Of a stretch of 64,000 nucleotides of DNA, positions 59,988-64,000 are shown in pieces (within the stretch, counting starts at the first letter, position 1; every line of letters starts with the position of its first letter). A program made the position numbers and the translations under genes. The DNA comes from RGIG9115 sp045649825. Lineage in GTDB: Bacteria > Bacillota > Clostridia > UBA1381. The DNA is taken from contig JAZRQO010000017.1 in NCBI GenBank assembly GCA_045649825.1, positions 1 through 64,000 of the forward strand, read 5' to 3'. The notes under the pieces are model-generated. The model did not search any database. It had not been told where the DNA came from and worked only from the letters and a program-made list of their open reading frames with translations.

Positions 59988-60433
59988 TGAAGGTTATATT
60001 AACACAGGACGTTAAAGGTAAAGGCAAAAAAGGACAAATGGTTGAAGTTTCTGACGGCTACGGACGAAACTACCTTTTGCCCAGAGGTCTTGCCAAGGAA
60101 GCAACCAATTCAAATATAAACGTAATGGAAGGTCAGGCTGCAAGTGCTGAGTTCAGACGTCAAAAAGAAATTGAAGAAGCACAGGCGCTTTCTGCAAAAC
60201 TCAAAGAAATTTCCGTTGAGCTTAAAGCGAAGGCGGGAGAGAATGGTAAGCTTTTTGGCTCAATAACTTCAAAAGACGTTGCTGAAGCACTTACAAGTCA
60301 GCATCATATAAAGATAGATAAAAAGAAATTTGTTCTTCCCGATGGCATAAAAATTCTCGGGACTACAGTTGTAGAAATAAAAATACATGCAGGCATTACA
60401 GGTAAACTCCGTGTTAATGTAACTGCACTTTAA
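59987..60433 (+). CDS. rplI: 50S ribosomal protein L9
   Basis: The 148-residue protein has the L9 N-terminus MKVILTQDVKGKGKKGQMVEVSDGYGRNYLLPRGLA, a long connecting helix and a C-terminal domain with GKLFGSITSKDVAEAL. It stabilises the 50S subunit and reading-frame maintenance. The gdpP-rplI-dnaB order is conserved in Firmicutes. A hairpin follows before dnaB. Confidence 0.96.
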   Translation: MKVILTQDVKGKGKKGQMVEVSDGYGRNYLLPRGLAKEATNSNINVMEGQAASAEFRRQKEIEEAQALSAKLKEISVELKAKAGENGKLFGSITSKDVAEALTSQHHIKIDKKKFVLPDGIKILGTTVVEIKIHAGITGKLRVNVTAL

Positions 60434-60446
60434 GAAATTGTGATTT

Positions 60447-60480
60447 AAGGAATAGGGTAATTTTCCCGTATTCCTTTCTT
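60447..60480 (+). terminator. Hairpin between rplI and dnaB
   Basis: Arms 60447-60457 and 60465-60476 with one bulge, followed by a T-rich stretch. Dam-like partial termination is possible because dnaB lies 40 bp on with no separate promoter seen. Confidence 0.6.
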
Positions 60481-60515
60481 CGCTTTATTGTAACACACTA
60501 AGGAGGCGGAAGTCT

Positions 60516-61898
60516 TTGGATAAAAATGAAATAATTATAGACCGTGAGCTTCCGTTCAGCCGTGAAGCTGAAGAGGGAGTTGCGGGTTGTATTCTTTCAA
60601 ACGGTGAATGTATAGCGGATGCAGTTGAAATTGTATCACCTGCCGATTTTTTTCTTGCTCCTGCAAGAGAAATTTACGCAGCAGCTATTGAGCTTTTTAA
60701 TGATAACAAACCTATCGACTTTGTTTCTGTTGCTGAAATACTCTCAAAGTATGATAAGCTTGACGGTATAGGCGGAAGTATATATCTTGCAAATCTTGCT
60801 TCATCTGTTTCAACTACAGAAAATGTGGGATATTACGCTAATATAATCAAACAAAAAGCGTTGCTCAGGCAGCTTATAAAAGCAGGAACGGGCATATGTA
60901 AAATGGCGTATGACGACAATGATGAGGTAGACAGTATTCTTAATCTTTCGGAGCAGATGATACTTGATGTGTCTGCCTCTAAAGAGAAAAATGATATAGT
61001 CCCTGTGAGCGATGTGGTAATGGAATCCTACGAAATGATGGTAGAGAATTCCAAAAACGTCGGTAAAGTAAACGGTCTTGATACAGGCTTTCGTGACCTG
61101 AATATAAGAACTGGAGGATTTCACGGCGGTGAGCTTATTCTTATAGCAGGACGCCCCGGTATGGGTAAGTCGAGTTTTGCGGTTAATATAGCCGAACACG
61201 TGGCATTTAAGGATATGGGAACAGTTGCAGTTTTCAACCTTGAAATGCCGAAAACTCAGGTTGTTAACAGGGTAATGTGTTCTCAGGCACTTGTGGAATC
61301 AAATAAAATCAAGTCAGGTGAAATTACATCCGAAGACTGGATGAGAATTGGAAGAGTAATGAACAAGTTTTACCAGGCTCCTATGTATATTGATGATACC
61401 CCCACAATCTCAGTGTCGGAAATAAGAGCTAAATGCCGCAGACTTAAGCAGACGAAAGATTTGAAACTGATAGTTATTGACTATCTTCAGCTTATGCAGT
61501 CACCAAGAAGAACAGAGAGCAGACAGCAGGAAATATCCGAAATTTCACGTTCTCTTAAAATTCTTGCAAAGGAACTGAATGTCCCTGTTGTGGCGCTTTC
61601 TCAGCTTTCAAGAAATGTTGAAAGCCGAAGCGATAAGCGTCCTATGCTTTCCGACCTTCGTGAATCGGGTGCCATTGAGCAGGATGCCGATATTGTAATG
61701 TTCCTTTACAGAGATGAGTATTACAATAAAGAAAGTGCAGATAAGGGACTTGCAGAGTGTATAATTGCAAAGCACAGAAGTGGTGAAACAGGAATGTTCA
61801 AGCTTGGATGGCAGGGATGTTATACTAAGTTTGTAACCGTTGAACAAGATGAAAGAGATAATAATTCAAAAACTAATAAAGACGATAAACAAGAATAG
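60516..61898 (+). CDS. dnaB: Replicative DNA helicase DnaB
   Basis: The 460-residue hexameric helicase has the DnaB N-terminal domain (LPFSREAEEGVAGCIL), a linker and a RecA-like motor with Walker A IAGRPGMGKSSFA near residue 210, IVIDYLQLMQSP and ALSQLSRNVESRSDKRPMLSDLRESGAIEQDAD. It unwinds DNA at the fork. TTG at 60516 follows AGGAGG. The 3' end overlaps tilS by about 50 bp. Confidence 0.96.
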   Translation: MDKNEIIIDRELPFSREAEEGVAGCILSNGECIADAVEIVSPADFFLAPAREIYAAAIELFNDNKPIDFVSVAEILSKYDKLDGIGGSIYLANLASSVSTTENVGYYANIIKQKALLRQLIKAGTGICKMAYDDNDEVDSILNLSEQMILDVSASKEKNDIVPVSDVVMESYEMMVENSKNVGKVNGLDTGFRDLNIRTGGFHGGELILIAGRPGMGKSSFAVNIAEHVAFKDMGTVAVFNLEMPKTQVVNRVMCSQALVESNKIKSGEITSEDWMRIGRVMNKFYQAPMYIDDTPTISVSEIRAKCRRLKQTKDLKLIVIDYLQLMQSPRRTESRQQEISEISRSLKILAKELNVPVVALSQLSRNVESRSDKRPMLSDLRESGAIEQDADIVMFLYRDEYYNKESADKGLAECIIAKHRSGETGMFKLGWQGCYTKFVTVEQDERDNNSKTNKDDKQE

Positions 61899-63168
61899 TC
61901 TGATAAATAAAGGCGATCGCGTACTTGTGGCTCTTTCGGGCGGTGCCGATTCCGTGTTTTTGCTTTATGCATTAAATAGGATTTCTGAAAAATACGGATT
62001 TAAATTAGGTGCTTGTCATGTTGAACACGGCATACGCGGTGAAAGCTCATTGAGGGATTTGGAGTTTTCAAAAGAGCTTTGCCAAAGCTTAAATATTGAT
62101 TTTTATTACAGGCACTTTGATGTACCTCGGCTTGCAAAGTCAGAAAAGCTTTCAGCTGAGGCAGCAGGGCGAAAAGTCAGATATGAATATTTTTCCCGTG
62201 TAATGGATGAGGAAAATTATAATATCCTTGCAACTGCGCATCATATGGATGATAAAATCGAAACCATTGTAATGAACTTGCTTCGTGGTTGTGGACTTCG
62301 TGGATTTGCGGGGATTGAGTATAAAAACGGTAGTATTATAAGACCCCTTTTAGATGTTAAGAAAAATGAAATTATAAAGTATCTCCATGGAGAAGGTATA
62401 CCCTTCTGCACTGATGAAACCAATACTGATACGAATTATACCAGAAACAAGGTAAGGCATAGTCTTTTGCCCGCTTTAAAGGAATTTAATCCTGCGGTTG
62501 AAGAAAGCTTATTGAGGCAGAGTGCTATATTCTCTGATGAGGATGATTTTTTGAACAAATTTTCATCAGAAGAATACAAAAAATGTTTCAACTCAGGAAA
62601 ACTTGATATTTTGAAGCTGAAATCTTGTCATAAGGCAATTCAAAGGCGTATTATTTATATGTATCTTGCATCAGTTAAAGGCTCGTGTGCAGATATAACC
62701 ACAGCTGATATAGAAGCTTGTCTGAGCTTGTGTGAAAAAGGAGAAACGGGCAAGAAGTCTTATTTGTCAGACGGTATAGAGGTTTGTATTGATTATGGCT
62801 TTTTCACTGTTTGCAGAGCTAGTGAAGTGTCTGATTTCCAATACAGGCTATCTTTTAACGTCCCTGTGGAGGTTAAAGAACTTGGTGTAAAAATTACTCT
62901 TTACCCTGATGGTGGAAAGCTTAATATCACTGAAAATGATGAGGTTTTTGTGAGAAACCGCCGTGACGGTGATGTTTTTTGTCCTAGGGGAATGGATGGA
63001 AGCAAGAAACTTAAAAACTATTTTACCGATAATAAAATATCCCGAACCCTCAGAAGCCGTATACCGATTATAGTCGTAAACGGTGAAATTGCATCTATTG
63101 TGGGTTACAGGGACGACAGAAGATTTTTTGGTAACGGCACCTGCCGTGTTGTTACTGAAAAAATTTAG
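61849..63168 (+). CDS. tilS: tRNA(Ile)-lysidine synthase TilS
   Basis: The 439-residue enzyme has the PP-loop LVALSGGADSVFLLYAL, GACHVEHGIRGESSLRD, ATAHHMDDKIETIVMNLLRGCGLRGFAGI and a C-terminal TilS domain ending in RNRRDGD...KLKNYFTDNKISRTLRSRIPI. It makes lysidine at the wobble base of tRNA-Ile (CAT), essential for AUA decoding. ATG at 61849 is within dnaB, overlapping by 50 bp. A TTG at 61840 is also possible. Neither has a strong ribosome site, so coupling is likely. It precedes ftsH. Confidence 0.94.
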   Translation: MKEIIIQKLIKTINKNSLINKGDRVLVALSGGADSVFLLYALNRISEKYGFKLGACHVEHGIRGESSLRDLEFSKELCQSLNIDFYYRHFDVPRLAKSEKLSAEAAGRKVRYEYFSRVMDEENYNILATAHHMDDKIETIVMNLLRGCGLRGFAGIEYKNGSIIRPLLDVKKNEIIKYLHGEGIPFCTDETNTDTNYTRNKVRHSLLPALKEFNPAVEESLLRQSAIFSDEDDFLNKFSSEEYKKCFNSGKLDILKLKSCHKAIQRRIIYMYLASVKGSCADITTADIEACLSLCEKGETGKKSYLSDGIEVCIDYGFFTVCRASEVSDFQYRLSFNVPVEVKELGVKITLYPDGGKLNITENDEVFVRNRRDGDVFCPRGMDGSKKLKNYFTDNKISRTLRSRIPIIVVNGEIASIVGYRDDRRFFGNGTCRVVTEKI

Positions 63169-63180
63169 GAGGCGTAATAT

Positions 63181-64000
63181 TTGCAGAAAAGATTCAGAGG
63201 ATTGGGCTCATGGTTTGGGCTGATGTTGCTATTTATGATTATTAGCTTTATTTTCAGAGCGCCATTTGAAAGCAACAGTGTATCCTATTCACAGTTTGTA
63301 AAAGATATTAATGCGGGCAATGTTTCGAGAATGATTCTTGACGAATATGAAGTTACGTTTTTCAATAAAGACGAGCCAACAAAGCCTGTTAAGGTAAATA
63401 TACCATCCCACGACGCACTGTATTCTGATTGTGGTGCGCAGATTGCGAAGCAGATGAACGAAGGAACTCTTATTCAGGAGGCATCAGGAAAGGGAATACC
63501 TTTTGTAAGTATTTTTAATATAATAACTTCTGTTATTATTATACTCCTGTTTGTTTCAATGTTTTTGTCCACCCGTGGAGGTAAAAATAATGGGTTTACA
63601 AGAACTCCTGCACGTATAGAAAGCCCTGAAGGTAAGGACAAAGTAAAATTTTCAGATGTTGCAGGTGCTTTGGAGGAAAAAGCGGAGCTTGAAGAGCTTG
63701 TTGATTTTCTGAAAAACCCTGATAAATTCATAGCTCTCGGTGCACGTATACCTAAGGGCATTTTGCTTGTGGGTCCACCGGGTACGGGTAAAACGCTTCT
63801 TGCAAGAGCAGTAGCAGGTGAAGCGGGTGTTCCGTTCTTCTCAATAAGTGGCTCGGATTTTGTGGAGCTTTATGTAGGTGTTGGTGCTTCTCGTGTGCGT
63901 GATTTGTTTAATCAGGCGAAAAAGAACAAACCCTGCATTATCTTCATTGACGAAATAGATGCAGTAGGCAGAAAACGTGGTGCCGGTATGGGCGGCGGCC
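63181..64000 (+). CDS. ftsH: ATP-dependent zinc metalloprotease FtsH, N-terminal part
   Basis: TTG at 63181 follows AGGAGG by 8 bases. The visible 273 residues have an N-terminal membrane segment (about 10-27), an extracytoplasmic domain, a second membrane segment (about 107-125), and an AAA+ domain with FSDVAGALEEKAELEELVDF, Walker A GPPGTGKTLLARA near residue 200 and Walker B IIFIDEIDAV near residue 258. The frame runs off the window at 64000, so the second region of homology and the HEXXH protease domain are not seen. FtsH degrades unstable membrane and cytosolic proteins. The hpt gene often found between tilS and ftsH is absent. Confidence 0.93.
   Translation, partial: MQKRFRGLGSWFGLMLLFMIISFIFRAPFESNSVSYSQFVKDINAGNVSRMILDEYEVTFFNKDEPTKPVKVNIPSHDALYSDCGAQIAKQMNEGTLIQEASGKGIPFVSIFNIITSVIIILLFVSMFLSTRGGKNNGFTRTPARIESPEGKDKVKFSDVAGALEEKAELEELVDFLKNPDKFIALGARIPKGILLVGPPGTGKTLLARAVAGEAGVPFFSISGSDFVELYVGVGASRVRDLFNQAKKNKPCIIFIDEIDAVGRKRGAGMGGG

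Noticed and set aside
1..64000. CRISPR array or tRNA/rRNA genes
   Set aside because: No regularly spaced direct repeats with unique spacers and no tRNA cloverleaf or rRNA-like GC-rich block was noticed on either strand. A covariance-model search was not possible here.

Overview
The window comes from a low-GC, endospore-forming member of the Clostridia (Firmicutes), most like the Oscillospiraceae/Ruminococcaceae side of the class. This is inferred from the gene families: the cotJ spore coat operon, an intact sigK, spmA-spmB, the SCIFF peptide with its radical SAM maturase, IreB, type III glutamine synthetase GlnN, DUF4364 and DUF6472-like proteins, and clostridial gene orders such as nusB-xseA-xseB-ispA and gdpP-rplI-dnaB. 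The species cannot be named from sequence alone.

Bases 1 to about 7,090 look like the right-hand end of an integrated mobile element. Its cargo is a PadR-regulated operon: padR, a membrane protein fusing a HAAS/permease-prefix domain to a full FtsW/RodA (SEDS) domain, and an M28 peptidase lipoprotein. A stretch of decayed fragments and small HTH genes follows. The last gene is a large serine recombinase whose 3' end runs into the middle of the spore coat gene cotJC. CotJC is cut just before its metal-binding Glu-Glu-x-x-His motif, and cotJB and cotJA follow intact. This is the arrangement expected of a sigK/skin-type gene interruption. It is the most interesting feature in the window.

From 7.7 to 14.4 kb, mostly on the minus strand, come a 250-bp palindromic MITE-like element, an sfsA-alkD-fliB group, glnN, sigK, and an AraC regulator coupled to a small acidic Cys-rich protein. 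From 14.7 to 22 kb on the plus strand is an asparagine unit (DUF896, asnA, asnS), then a TPR protein, rarA and lon. From 22 to 27.4 kb on the minus strand are ireB, lepB, rbgA, a flavin reductase, scfA, scfB and a PLP decarboxylase.

From 27.6 to 44.5 kb the plus strand carries spmA-spmB, uxaC (with a convergent AraC gene), a tiny membrane peptide, an ABC-F protein, dtd, nusB, a TsaD paralogue, xseA-xseB-ispA, a candidate small RNA, rnhB, yraN, an aspartate aminotransferase, and adhE coupled to a kinase. Genes for DUF4364 and endonuclease IV lie on the opposite strand.

From 45.4 to 64 kb are a second ABC-F protein, an ABC exporter, thyA, a metallophosphoesterase, nfeD-SPFH-NusG-II, recQ diverging from a SWIM-SNF2 helicase, and the housekeeping run MazG-like, gdpP, rplI, dnaB, tilS, ftsH (ftsH cut by the window end). 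Three copies of a structured ~100-bp repeat occur, at 14.8 kb and twice in tandem at 52.2-52.4 kb. No tRNA, rRNA or CRISPR array was seen.
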